Assembly: GCA_932294295.1 (NCBI GenBank)
Contig: OW028573.1
Span: 51,926,329 to 51,990,328 of the forward strand
From: Alitta virens
Taxonomy: Eukaryota; Annelida; Polychaeta; Phyllodocida; Nereididae
Length of the DNA stretch: 64,000 nt
Direction of reading: 5' to 3'
The notes beneath the pieces are model-generated. The model did no database searches. It was given only the letters and a program-made list of their open reading frames with translations, and was not told the DNA's origin. Positions 42,946-56,200 of the stretch are shown in pieces. Both the position numbers and the translations under genes were made by a program. Position 1 is the stretch's first letter; each line of letters begins with the position of its first letter.

Positions 42946-45900
42946 AGCTTTGAACAAAAAGTTATGTATTTGGTCGATATATTTTCACAATAAAGTGCAA
43001 GGAAGACCTGGTCATAAGTTACATAATATTATCATAATATGATGTTATGAACATCATTTAGAATACCTGATCATCCAAAAAGGCAAAGCTACATTGTACT
43101 GCACTCTTAAAACATTAGAGAAGTTAAAAATATACTATAAGCCCACATGCTTATTCATTTTAAACTGCCACAACAGAAAGCTGGAATGCTTAGTTTATTA
43201 TAATTTATTGATTTCCCATTTTTATATGAGAAGCCCAGACTCTTTTTCATAAATTTGCATTTGAAAGAATTAGGGATTTCTGTCGCTTCACTATTCTGGC
43301 TGTATCCCTTTTTTAATCCTTAGTTTTTAAATTTGGGACCAAAATCTTGATAAATTTGATGGTAGGTCTGAGACAAGCTTGGGATTGACTCCAAGTAAGG
43401 AGAGGGCACTCTCCAGTCTCTCTCCAGTCTCTCTTTAGTCTCTCTTTAGTCACTCTGGGGTTAAACTGTCCCTCGCGTGTCCCTGCAAAGATTGCTGTAC
43501 AGATGCTTCAGCTATAGATCAGCCAGTGCCGTACTATGGTCATAGTGTAATGTGTTCTAAATGTTTAATTCATTTGCAAGTATTGTTACATTTCATATGC
43601 AAATTTCGTCAATAGCGCCTGAAATTAGACTCATCTGCATGAACATGCATAATTAACTATTTTGATAGTAATTTCAGATAATGTCTCATAGCCATTGTTT
43701 CAAAATGTCCTCATGAATGTCCTCATAAATTGTCTCCAGTTGCTTCTTTTACATCTTGCAAATATGGAACTGGGTATGCAGTTCGTCGTCTTGGCAAATA
43801 GAAAATTGTAGGGTCAGCCTTTTGCCGCAACCAAATCTCTTACAAAGCATTATATTTATTTTATTGTCATTACTAGTCCCATTTGAAACAATATAACAAA
43901 CTTATACAGAAGACAAAGTTTACATTTCGTGAGGAGGGATGGGGATATTGTTGCTTGTCACCTTGCATGAATCGACATGATCGTCTAAGAGCTTACTAAA
44001 ACTGCCATTCCGTTCGTGAAGGTGAATGCATTCTTATCTCTTATGCACTTAAGGAAGTATCTCCAAGCAAACAAATATTTGTTGCAAAAGAAACAACCCA
44101 CAAAATACTGTGCCACGTCACTTATGTAGCAAAAAAATGTCTGTGTGATGGGATGTGTAAAAAAATCAAAGCCATGCAAATTCTCTAATTGATTTAGCAC
44201 CACACTAAAACTAAGCAAATGTTGCAAATAAAAGGTAAACGTAAATTGGGCTACCATTGCGTTGGCGGTTAGAATGTTTTGCTGTCACCCAAAATGCACG
44301 AGGTGAACAATAACCTAGTCTGTCTTACTGCGTCAGCTGACACGAAACCTTAAAAGAATAACGATTTACACTTAAACCTGATATTTTGTTAAATATTTGG
44401 TTCAGAATCAATATACCCAAACAAATAGACATTTATTTTTGGTCTGATAGCTGTCTGTGTCTGGTGACCCTGCTTCCAATGTGCCCATTAAGTATTATCA
44501 AACCAAAGGAGCCCAGTTTTTAGCCACCAAAGGCATTTCTCAAGAGATAAAGTTTCAGGATGCCGAGACCGCTAATCAATTAATGAAATCTCATAACCAC
44601 TGACCTGGTGGGGAGATGTTAACTTCAGTACAGTTTTAGTTCGAATAGGAATATCATGTATTGTTAACATAAAGTTATATTATACCTATCTTTTGTTTAT
44701 CAATTTTGTGATATGCTCAGATGGTGTCTGTGGTGTTTCTATGATCCACTACCCTTCGAAATATTCTCCATAGTTTACATGGCAAGTTGCACATGCTGGG
44801 TCTTGTATCCTTTGTGCTTCAAAGAGTTGATTTACAATTGTCTCTGGTTGCAGGACTCCTACGTTAGGGGGTTCTCTCTTAGGGGAGACAATCAAAGTAA
44901 TGACAGACTAGCAGTGCAGTTTAACTCTATGGTCTGAAAGCTGTCTGTGCCTGGTGACCCTGCTTCCAAATAGCTATTAAAGAGACAAGTGCCTGGAAAT
45001 AATATGGTCTGTGTCATGTGGTCCTTTGCTGGTTTTCACTCCCCTGCCTCAGCAGCCGGTTCTGCATCACCCAGCATCCCTAATCCTTCTGAACATCTTC
45101 TGCTGAATGCATGTGTTCACATGATGACCAAATTGAATCATTAGCTGAATGTCTTGAACAGGACAAGAGACGCTGCATTGCACCCATGTCACACCGAATG
45201 CGGCCTCACATAAATAATGCAAACAATGATTCAATGCCACCCTTGTGTGCCAGTTATGCTGGACATCAATTGGACACATTGTCCTTGTTTGATGTTGAGA
45301 GAGTGAGTCTTGTGTGTGACTTCAGGCTCATAACATCAGATTTATCATGCGCCCACTCTCTATGTCTGATATAAAAAGTGTTTCAATTCATTAGCATTTT
45401 ACTCTGATCAAATACTGCAATGAGATTACACTAAAGTGTTAATGGCTAGGCTGATCTGAAACAATTCAGCGTCGACAGTTTTCGAATTGGTCCAAACAAC
45501 TTTGGGCTTAGGGAGAAGCAATTAATCCAAATACATAATTCTATGACTCTAATTATCATCTCACGGAATTATTGATGTGTAAATTTCTTCACAATTTTAT
45601 TTTGAATTTCTACACATTGCTTGGGTCCAGTATAAAGTAATTCTTAATTTCTCATTCTAGAAAGGTTCCTTTTGTTCAGGAAACAACTATGGCTACCCAC
45701 AATATTTCTGCTTGAGGGTAAATGATGTAGCATCAGCCTAATGTAACGTGCTTTTTACAGTACGAACATTCACTTAATATTGTACCATAAGCACTAGTGG
45801 TGGGAATTTATTCGCTAAGTGCTTCATGATTTTAACGCCAGTCATAGATGATTGGGAGGCCTGTCAGTTAAATGCTGTATCTTAATTTAATGTAAGAGAG

Positions 45901-48900
45901 AAAAGTTCTTCGACGTAAAATGTGACTTGTATTTCTGTCCTGACATCCATTAAATCTCTACCAAAGACAGATGGCCTTGTCCATTATGGAGCTATTAGAG
46001 CTTGAAAGAAATAATTTTCCTCAAAATTGACGAATTGCAAGATTCAGTTTTCAACTAAACTGCATATGTAGATGAAGACAGGTAAATGTACGGGGAAAGG
46101 TAAAATCAGTAAGTTCTCTTTGCATTGCATTGCGATGCAATTCTTTCGAATGGTCCAGTAATTTGTGAAATGTGGGTATTCACAGCATTATTGTTGTACA
46201 AGTGTGAACTATTCATATGACAAGGTAATTAGGGGGCATAGATATAATAAATATAATAGATGTATTAAGATGTATTCACTTTATCCGGTGTTTGTTATGC
46301 ATATGAAGTGCGATGGCTAATGTGCAATAATTAAAGCGTTTTCTCTTCGTTGTTGGAGAAGTACATTAATGTGTGACAGATTCATTGTTCCAATTATGGT
46401 ATTACAAATTGAGCATTACAGAAGCACAGAAAACTCGTCATGAATAACAGTGGTTAGTAGTATCTGGTTCATTTTGCGTGCAAGTCTGTTATTTTATTAA
46501 CTGGTCATTTAACATGCATCTCGTACGTCAGATTAACCCATAACCAAAATAGAAAGGTATATTGGGACGAAGAATTATTCCATGTGTGAGTTTTTTTTAC
46601 TTAATTAATGCGTCATGTGACAAGTGACCGAAGACCAATACATGATGATTTTGTAAGTAAAAGATGAGGACACTGAAACTGGTAGCAATCCAGGCACTGA
46701 TAATCGTCGAACCTAATGATAGAAAATCAGGATTTTATCTGTATATTTATGTCATGTTGTGTGGATGTGATTTGGGCTCATCGTGACATGTCACACAATG
46801 ACTAGAACTGACTAGAGTTGCAAATACCTTGTGCATGTGATGTGACTCTGTCACTTCGTGCTTGCAATTTAGCAAACCATAAATTGGACAAAAGGAAACC
46901 TCTGTAGATCTTTCACAAATGTCAAAGAACAGGACAGAATGCTAGTAAGCAATGTGATGTGATTGTGGAATCTATTAAGAGTGTTATGAGTGACCTGTTG
47001 GTTCCCTGTTCCTTAGCTCAGTTCTGTATCAATGTGTCTTTTGTCAGAGAGCTGAGAGTGTAGGAGGGGCATCAGATATCACCTGTCACTCCAGCACCTC
47101 TGATTACATCATAACGTTCCCTGTGATCCTGTTAATTAGTCTGCGCTGGAAAACTAATTAATCATGCTTTTTCCTGTAATTCGTTTGGCTCCAGGTAAAT
47201 ACCCTGATTGATTTGACAGCTTATCAGAATTCTCTACTATGTCACATGAACCTAAGGTTTTATGTGTTTGAAATTTGATGTTATTTCTGTGTGAATAACG
47301 GAATACTTGAATTGTTTGGTACAACCCCACCTTGAGACTATTTCAATGACTAATGAGGCAACAATGTCATTATCCGCAATGAAAGTCAGTAAAACTATTA
47401 GTATCTACACAACGAGGCTAAAAGCAGTATAAGCCCTAGCGCGACTGGCTAGAAATGGTCGCGGACGTTAGAGGAGACACTCGCCTTCTCTTGCAAATAC
47501 AGGTCAGGTCATCCTAGTCAGTCGAACGTTCACGTCCCAGTGGGGTGCACAACATTCTTATTAGTATCCTGCATATTTCATTGCATTATTAAATTTGCTG
47601 GCTGACGCCAAGAAACCCAAGGCCTGTTTTGCAATATAGTTTATGCCGCTATGAAAGATAGCGTTTCCTCCAAATAGGATTACATATTTGCTCGGTAAAT
47701 TCACGTACCCTTTGGGAAATTATAAAATACACAAAACAGACGACTGACAAAACACACAGAACTGACAAAAGAAGCTCAAAGTGAATTACAGCATAAAGTA
47801 ACATGTATTGTGTTAGGTATGCAGGGTTAATTAAAGGAATTTTAAATCCTACCTCTGCCCACATTATGTTACTATTCAACCTGAGTCGGGAAAAGTAATT
47901 TTAATAGATAAGATGAAAAATTGAAAGTCTTCACCTGACCTGTCCACAAATTATTGTAATGAGAGACACTACCAACTGCGTTTAATATTGTTAAATAGAT
48001 AGATGATTCTCCAGTTATCTGTATGTGAAAAGCTAGAAGACAGAAAAGTATATTATTGTGAATATAAACAACTTGCTTAGGGTGGATTACTACTGTGCAT
48101 TGTTACTTGCGGTGAGCGACAGGGTCGTAGTCACCTTGATGACCTTATTTTTTGTCACCAAGTGACTGCTGTGACTGCCAAGGGACCTAGCAATCATCTG
48201 AATAATATTTCCATTGCATGTGTCGTCAGCACTTTTCTTATTCATTACGTATGTACATAATTACATCATACTTCAGCCAAGAAGGCGTCTGAGCAAATTC
48301 TTCACTTTCTTGTGATGCTGGTAGTAACTTTCATATTTTGTTTTGTCCGATTTTTCTGCCTGACTACTTCCTATCATATTTATTTGTTTATGAGATTTGC
48401 TTTTTGGCCACGAAATAATTTTAATCAATTTAAATGTTACTTTTATTTTTGTACCCTTCTTAATTTACAACGTCGAGTTTGTATATAACACCTAGATGAG
48501 CGGCCAGGGACTAATTTTTGAAGATTCTGTGACCCCGAGAGCCAAATAGTCATATGACTCATTTTAATCGTGAAAACTTAAGCTATTCAGATTGTTTGGT
48601 CTTAAACCATAGCAAGCAAAATGGGGTATTGACAATAGCGTTGTTATCCCAATAGCCACTGCCTGTTTGACCATGTCTGATTAAATCTGTCTTTGCCATG
48701 CATTGCCAGAATTATTGTATACTTATATCATATGTATGTGTACATGACCTAATCAGAAGTACTTGAGTCTTGAGTGTATGTACAAAACTTAGTTGCGGTC
48801 ACCAGTATATGCAACTCTAAAGAACAGTACGAGCATTGATGTCATGATATAAACTGTGGTCATTTGACTAATCTTTGACGGCAGATGCAAAATGTTGCAT

Positions 48901-50809
48901 AATGAAATAATTCAGAAAAAACCTTAATTAGGTCGTCAATTGAGAATACTTATAACACCTATTGGCTTCTAACAGAATAATACACTTTTATCCTTGTAGT
49001 TTGCATGTCTACAAAGGACTTGAGTACAATACGTTTGGAATCGCAGAAATTTATATAAAAAGTAAATCTATTAATTACTGCCAGAGAGTCATCTCATAAC
49101 AAAGGTGGATTTTCATTCCAAGTGCAATAGGGAGTTATCTTAACTTCTCATAACCGGCTAGTGTAAGCAATAATCGCAAAGTGGTCAGTTTGTAAGTAGA
49201 AAAAGACGGGCTGACACCGTTGATTAAATTTTATCAGCTATAGAATGTAATAGAAAAATGTAATATTAGCCAGTGGTATTGATATTGTTGGTGAAATGAA
49301 CTGGCAATGATTCCTAGATCTGATAGAGGTGCTTCCGAAGGACTAGACGGTCTGGATCGTTCCTAACTATTATGTACTACGCGTTTCATTGACCTGAATT
49401 TGAGGGGGCAAGTGTATTGATCATGTGCTAGGGGCAAATATAATGATGAGATAAAAGCGTTTATAAACAATGTAAGCAATAATCCCAAAATGCCAGTTTG
49501 TTAAACCCTTAATTGATTATAGACGTAGTTAGGTGATCAATTGTGACTTGTTATCTAATAGCATTATATGATGCCAGATTGAACCACCGTATTTCTTGTC
49601 CCTCGATCTTAATGTCATGAAACAATAATTGGAGCCGAAGAGTCATCAAGCGCGTACTAGGAATTCTACACATTCCATCAACTCCTCATTTGCGTCAGTT
49701 CACAAGATCCCATTGTCTCAATAATGATGAAATCGACAAGCAATTGTTGCAAATTTGGGCCCAAGGAAATAAACCATTCATAGTTTGGTTTCTCTTATCG
49801 AATTAAAATTCCAAAGCATCACTTGGCTTATCAGATAATGTTGATAATGTCGGCTTCTAAAAAGAACCAATGCTAATCTGATTAGAGAGTATTGATTTCC
49901 GACCTGTTCCAAATCAAGTGCCTAGCAAAATGGTGCAGATCGGTTGATGTATTTGACTTTTACTGGGTACTAAAAATATGCAACATTATCTTGAAATGGC
50001 TAATCTACATGAAATTTCATCATTACCTGTCCTCTCTCACACACCTAATGATAAGGTGACACTGCCCATATGTTGGTTTAATATGACATCTTAAATTTTA
50101 CAAAATTTGGTAACGGAAAACTGGTTATTTTACAGTAAGTGAGTGACTCTTTGTACAGAACATGCCCTTCGAAATCTTGGGCCTCCCAGAGACAATGTAG
50201 TAACTCGTATCCATATATATCCCCTGGAATGTAGAGCTACAAAATCTTAAAATCTAAAGAGTTAGAATGGGGCAAGACTAAAAAGCCATCCAAATTATAT
50301 CTTTAGGTATTTGTCAGCACAATTATAGCTTCAGATGGGAATCTACAAAGTACGTGTAACTAAAGGTAGCCACTTTCAAAACAAAGTTTGACTATCACAC
50401 TAATGGCACTGACAGACGCCCACTCAAGCAACACAATTTCTCAGCATATAACCTACATATCCTTGGGTAAATTCTATTAATAAAGATGAGGCAAAATGCT
50501 TGTGTTTTATGCTGCATACAGCACTTTTCCACTGATGTGTTTCAATTAATAGAGCCATTCAGTCGGGCGATTAAATATAATACCCAAGTTGCTGCAAGGC
50601 AGGTTGTTGTCGTTTGGGTTCCATGTTTCTGTATATAGCATAAGGGAACATGTCTCTTGACACCCGAGCTACATAATTGCTTTGTCTGTTGAGTGTTTAA
50701 ATATGCATGTTTCGGTGTCTCATTTATCAAAATGAAAACCTCGGATAATTTGGGGAAACACGGTTGTAAATATTTCCAAAAACAAATAAGCCAAACAATG
50801 CCATATCTG
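42946..50809. other. Long non-coding stretch
   Basis: No gene supported over 7.9 kb. A 39-bp near-identical segment (GGTCTGA...GGTGACCCTGCTTCC) occurs at 44441-44479 and 44931-44969. A short CTCCAGTCT/CTTTAGTCT tandem lies near 43410-43450. Confidence 0.45.
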
Positions 50810-50820
50810 TCTTTGCTACA

Positions 50821-51010
50821 CTGGGTGGGGGCCTAGCTCAGAGGTAGCGCTGGGCTTCCAACCACTGGGTCCCGGGTTCGATTCCCGGTTGAGACTAAGT
50901 TGGATGGCCATTTCTTCCTTCTTCTCATTGCCATGGTCTCTGCCTGTCCTAATTAGCCCAACTGGTGCAGAGATACAGGACGTAAAGCCCTAATCACACA
51001 CACACTCACA
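50821..51010 (+). mobile_element. tRNA-derived SINE
   Basis: Full copy with a small deletion in the anticodon arm and a CA-type tail; target duplication tctttgctaca at 50810-50820 and 51018-51028. Confidence 0.9.
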
Positions 51011-51028
51011 CTGTCTATCTTTGCTACA

Positions 51029-53112
51029 AGTATATTAAATGATGAGACTTCAGGAGCCTGGTCAATGCTCCAAATATTCAATGGCATGGAATACTAGATT
51101 ACATTTCCCACTAAACGACACCTACAGTAATACTCATTTCATGATTGTAGGACATATAAACTGTTTCTGCTTATTTGGAGTTTCAGTAAGCTAAATATGA
51201 GGCATGCCCAACTAAGTATGACAAATCATAGAAAATCTTAAATTTAAAAAAACCAGCCAAAGTGTTGATAGTATTTCATTTTGTAAATTGTGCCTGAATA
51301 AATCATCGTCAGGTAGTTAATATTGCTAGCTCTGGATAGCTGTCAACCGTTATTTATGACTCCGAGTTGTACCAGTCATGATCTACTCTGATGAAATGCA
51401 ATACCTAATGCAGTTGAGCTGGGAGGTTGATTTGGGAACATAAATCTAAAATGGCAGTCTTCTTGCATGCTTCCATTGCAAATCAATTTTTTTTAAGTTG
51501 TAAATTTGTGACCATGAGTCCACTGGCTCTCTCTCTCTCTCTCACGGAAAATAGCCATTTGAGTCCTGGCGCACTTTAGTGTCTCCTTGAAGTACATTTT
51601 CAAAATGAGTGATTAGCAGCCACAGTGCGCTATCATAATTGAATGTTTTAAACTATTAGCCAAATCTCCGTATAGGTGAATGCTTCCAATGCCTCACCCT
51701 GGCCATGGCACTTAATCATTAAATCAAATGCGCATAGTATTTTGTTTTCCTAGACAATGTACTTTAAATATATTAGCAAGGATTGTGGTACAGACGTGCC
51801 CCATCTCCCTGTGTGTATTTATAGTCTCCTTCATGACACAGGCAAAATAGTTTTTGGCTGCAGTGGCCGTACGGCTCTTTTTGTGGACTATTTTCAATTC
51901 AATTTAAAAGTTTGTCAGGAATACCCAGTGCGATTGAGGAAGAGCGGGAACTCCGGCTGACTGGAGCCAGTGGAGTGACCATGAGAAGTTTATTTTCTTA
52001 TAAAGCTCAGGAGTAGAGATAACAGGAAATCGGAATGCATTCATTGGACCAGTGTAATCGAATGGAGTGTCAAGCGGAAAATTGTGGTGGGACATCACAT
52101 CGCGTCCCTTTGCTGCTGAAGCGGCTACTGCGGCTGCAGTTGATGTCGTTACCAAGACGACTATGATGGAGTGAGTCAGATGGGTCCAGAGGAGGGAGTT
52201 GGATAAACGAGAAAAAAAACAAAACCACAGGCATATAAAGTGATACAACTAGGTCTGGTGGCAACTGTGTGCAACTGCCTTTAAAGTGGTGAGAAAAGCG
52301 GCGGATGTGGGAGGAAGGACAGGCAATAGACAAGAGAATTACTTTCATTGCAGCATCCCACTTCCTGTGGCAAACGAAGCTCCCTTACCAGACAGATCGA
52401 ATCAAGACCGAAACCTAATCACCTATCAGGAAGGCATCCACGAGACTGTCATGTGATATGCTTACGTCACACAGGCAGGTCACGTGTGCTCACTGAGTTG
52501 CAGTCCCAACAGTTCATCCATGTGTGCCTTCCTTGTACTTAATCAAATTTCCCAGCCTGTGCCAATATCTTCCGCCTATTAGTGCTCTGAAGAACTAGCA
52601 TGGGTGAGTCTGCCACTTTATGTAAGCAAGGGGTGTCCCAGGAGGGTTCATCTTCGTCTTGCACATGACCAGCCCCAGGCCATTTGAGAGGATGTCAGGA
52701 ATGTCCAAATTTTCGCACAGACAAGAAGATTTATCGCTGTCATTCGACATATATCTTCAGGGCGTCACCCTTTTATATGGTGTTTGCTGTCCAGAAGGGT
52801 CGTACTCTTTTTGTACTTGAGTGTGTATCTAGTAAAATTACAAGATGACCAGTGTATTCAGCACACATCTTCCAGTCAACATTGTTGTTTTGTCATTGAG
52901 GTAGCCCTTTTTACCCCCCCCCCCCCCCCACCCAAAAAAACCTGGAACAGTTTGCATGTAAAGCTCAATGCACAGTGGTGTCTCGTGAAACGAACGCTTG
53001 ACACCGAAATGTGTCCGTGCATTATTTTGTGCTGAATGACACATTGTCTTATGATTAGTATTTACAAGCTAGACTGAGCTAGACTGAGTTAACCACTTCT
53101 AAACACCCCGCT
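51029..53112. other. Unassigned sequence
   Basis: No supported gene. A minus-strand frame around 51904-52248 has an alanine-rich hydrophobic stretch but no further support. Confidence 0.4.
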
Positions 53113-53120
53113 GCCTGATG

Positions 53121-53286
53121 GGGCGGGGGCCTAGCTCAGAGGTAGCGCTCTGGACTTCCAACCGCTGGGTCCCGGGTTCGATTCCCGTTCGAGCCTAAGT
53201 TGGATGGCTGTTTCATCCTTCGTCTCATTGCCATGGTCTCTGCCTGTCCTAATTAGCCCAACTGGTGCAGAAATACAGGACGTAAA
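53121..53286 (+). mobile_element. tRNA-derived SINE, tail-less
   Basis: Intact box A and box B and body, ending at GGACGTAAA without a CCCACC tail. The heptamer gcctgat at 53113-53119 and 53287-53293 may be a short target duplication. Confidence 0.9.
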
Positions 53287-53293
53287 GCCTGAT

Positions 53294-56200
53294 CTACATA
53301 TAGCTGTCTACTAAAAGCCACAACTTTACGAATTCCATCTCATCATTGGTATTTCATTTGAAGAGCAAGCAACATAATAGTGTTTTAACCTTTTTTTTTT
53401 GCTAATGTGCAGTTTAACTTCAAATTACTTTGATGTACTTTAATAGCTTCAAATTGATTCAGCCTGTGTACAACACTCTAATAAGGCATGGTTTTAAATA
53501 TTTTAGATATAATGGTGCAATGCTATACAACAAGTTACCCAATGATTTTAAAATCTTAATTTAAACGATTTTAAGAATGCTTTTTGAAATTGGAAGCCCA
53601 GTTGCGGATCTAACCCATGCTTTTTATGTTCTATGTTTTAATTAATACATGTAAATTTTTATCCAATTAATTTATATAACATCAATTGTATATAGTCATT
53701 TTTCATCTGTACATATCGTCTCATTGTCATTTTGGTCGGAAACAAGCATTAATGCTTCATTTATTTGTTGAATTATAACCGACTTTAAATAAAGATTCAC
53801 CTCATCTTATCTTAGGTCTCCACAATTTTTTTGAGCTCTAGATATAATTTAAGTTGAACGTGCTTTATGAGTTCTACTGTAGATGTATTAGATAATTGGT
53901 CATTCAGTCTCACTAATCTAAGTTGCTGGGATCTTCATTTATCTTGAAAAGTCACATCTAGTTTGATATGCTTTAAGTTATACTTATTTAATTATTTAAC
54001 ATTGAAAGGATTGGTATAAATCGTTAACTTCTCACTTGTATATTGAGCTTAACGTACATTGCTTAGAACAGTCAGATAGTAGAGCCTCTTGTATGTCCCC
54101 ATCACCCTGCCAGATGCACCAACAGACCCCTATTGACTGTTACTCTCCACCCCTACTTTATAAATCCATGAGAGTGTTTGTGGTTAATTCAATCCATGCT
54201 TGGTGTAGGAAATTGTGTATGAATTCCATGACACTAAATTCCCCGGAGAGGCAGTCCTGTAATATGTACTACAATTGCTTACGTCCTGCGCAGACACAAC
54301 AGAGGAGATGTTATTGATGCAAGAGGCTTCTTGACTTAATCATCACTGCTTTTCGTAAACCAACTGGGTGAATGGTCATCTTTTTATGTGACTTATAAAT
54401 CAGTCCTTTGATTGTGGCCTTTCGTGGGAGGAAATTGTCCCCCCCCCCCCCCACTTGGAGCCCAGGAGAGTTCTGTGCCAGTTGAGGCGTCACAAAGCTC
54501 AGTCACCACAGTTTTTCACCAAGAGCCAAGAGAGGCGCCTCGCTCTTTTTTTCTTAGTCAGGATAGACACCCAGCCCCAATCGATACAACAAATCAGAGG
54601 CAAGTCATTTCCCATACAGAGGCTATTACGTCTCTTTTTATGGCTATAAATTGTTCTTGAAGAGTAAAGCCTCTTTGTTAGAGCTAGAGACTCCATGGTT
54701 AGAGAGATCCAAGTGTGCCTCGGCTCTTCCAGCACACGCAGTTGCGAGTTATTAGAGAACAAGAAAAACATAACTTGTACTTTTTTATTCATTGAATTGC
54801 CTTCGCTCCTCTTTTCATGACTCTTCCAGTACGGCTTGGTAATGTGCACGAAAACAAATTGGTACCTAGCACTTATTTTGCCATCTTTCCAGAATAGGTG
54901 GTGACAAACTTAAGTAAAAAGACAGATATGTCAAGCGAGTGGTTTCTGCACTGTCTGAAGTGCAAGATTTGATTGCGTCTATGGCAGACTATGAGCGGTG
55001 AGTAGCTAAAGCGTGAGAGTGGGTCCAGCCATCCGTTTGGGCGTTTTAGCGTGGGAGGATGGGGAGGCAGAAGGGGGGATGGACCTGTGCTGTGTCAGCA
55101 GTGACGGGACGATCAATAGAGGGGGGACCATGGCTGAAATAAACTCTTGCGGGCCACAGTTCCCCTTGCCCAATTTAGATAGCACTAGCCTCAGAGGCGA
55201 CACCACTGGATGAGGCCCAAGGGGTACTGTCTCTATCGTCTTCTGGGTCTCTTGCTTTTCGAATGAGGAAAAACTTCCCTCAAACCGACAGTTTAAAGTT
55301 AACATTTTATATATAAGACTCAATATTTAACCCCTACGTGCATCATTATAACATGCGTACCATTAACCGAAACGAGCTGAAAAAATAACTCAATGTTCTC
55401 AATTGTCAAGTGGTCTTAAAACGTACAGTATTCTTAAGATAATGCTGCAATGTAGAGCTGAAGTATGCGTATGTAGCGAGTTCCTGTTCTTGTCTAACTA
55501 GATTTTTTACTTCTAATTTTGCACGTCAAACTTTCACTGTAAATCCACCTTTTAATGTGCCAGCTATGTTGAACTGTACTAACTTAGTACTACTAAGCTA
55601 AATACTTCTCCCCTTTCGTACATTGTCTCTTTTGCTCTGGATACATTTAGCCTTTCATTCATCTCATAAAGTGGAAAAGGTTAAACTGGGCAAAGTGGTC
55701 TTGACAGTCATACTCTGTTTAATCAGATTACAAAAGGCAGAAAAGTATCATTTGATACTGTCTGCTTGAAGTACTTTGAATCACATTTAATCTCCTTTAC
55801 CTGTATTATACCAAAATGGTTCACATGACCCCAGAAGTGTGCTAAGTATTGACTTCTCAATCTATACCTGTTCGAGAGTTTGGATGAAGAGCATGTAATG
55901 AGACCCTTGGGAAAAAATGAACAAGACAGGTGCAATTGGCAAGACAACAAAGGCACTTTAGGGCACTTCCATTGGGTGCACCTTTGTGTCTGTAGTTAAT
56001 TCATGCAGAACTTGCTCCCACAGCAAGCATGGTTAATTTCACATCATCACTGATCAATGCAAACAAATGGCCAAAAGTAATTTTCTATTTCAGGCACTAT
56101 TATTGCAAGATAGGGACTTGATATGATGTTAGTTAATTACGCATTATTGTGTCACTTGGTTATTAACAATGAAACAGTAACAGGACATGCACACCCACCT

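Noticed and set aside
43560..47160. AT-rich homeodomain-site-like clusters (TAATTA, ATGCATAATTAA) as conserved enhancers
   Set aside because: Such motifs are expected by chance in AT-rich DNA; without a comparison genome I cannot support an enhancer.
47649..47879. Hydrophobic 76-codon minus-strand frame
   Set aside because: Looks membrane-like but has no splice, promoter or family support.
51904..52248. Minus-strand frame with an Ala-rich hydrophobic stretch, considered as a signal-peptide exon for the peptide precursor at 41.4 kb
   Set aside because: The hydrophobic run is not at an initiator ATG, and no in-phase donor links it convincingly.
54311..54849. Several overlapping 60-116-codon frames around 54-55 kb
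   Set aside because: Frames on both strands around a C-run, no domain or exon borders.
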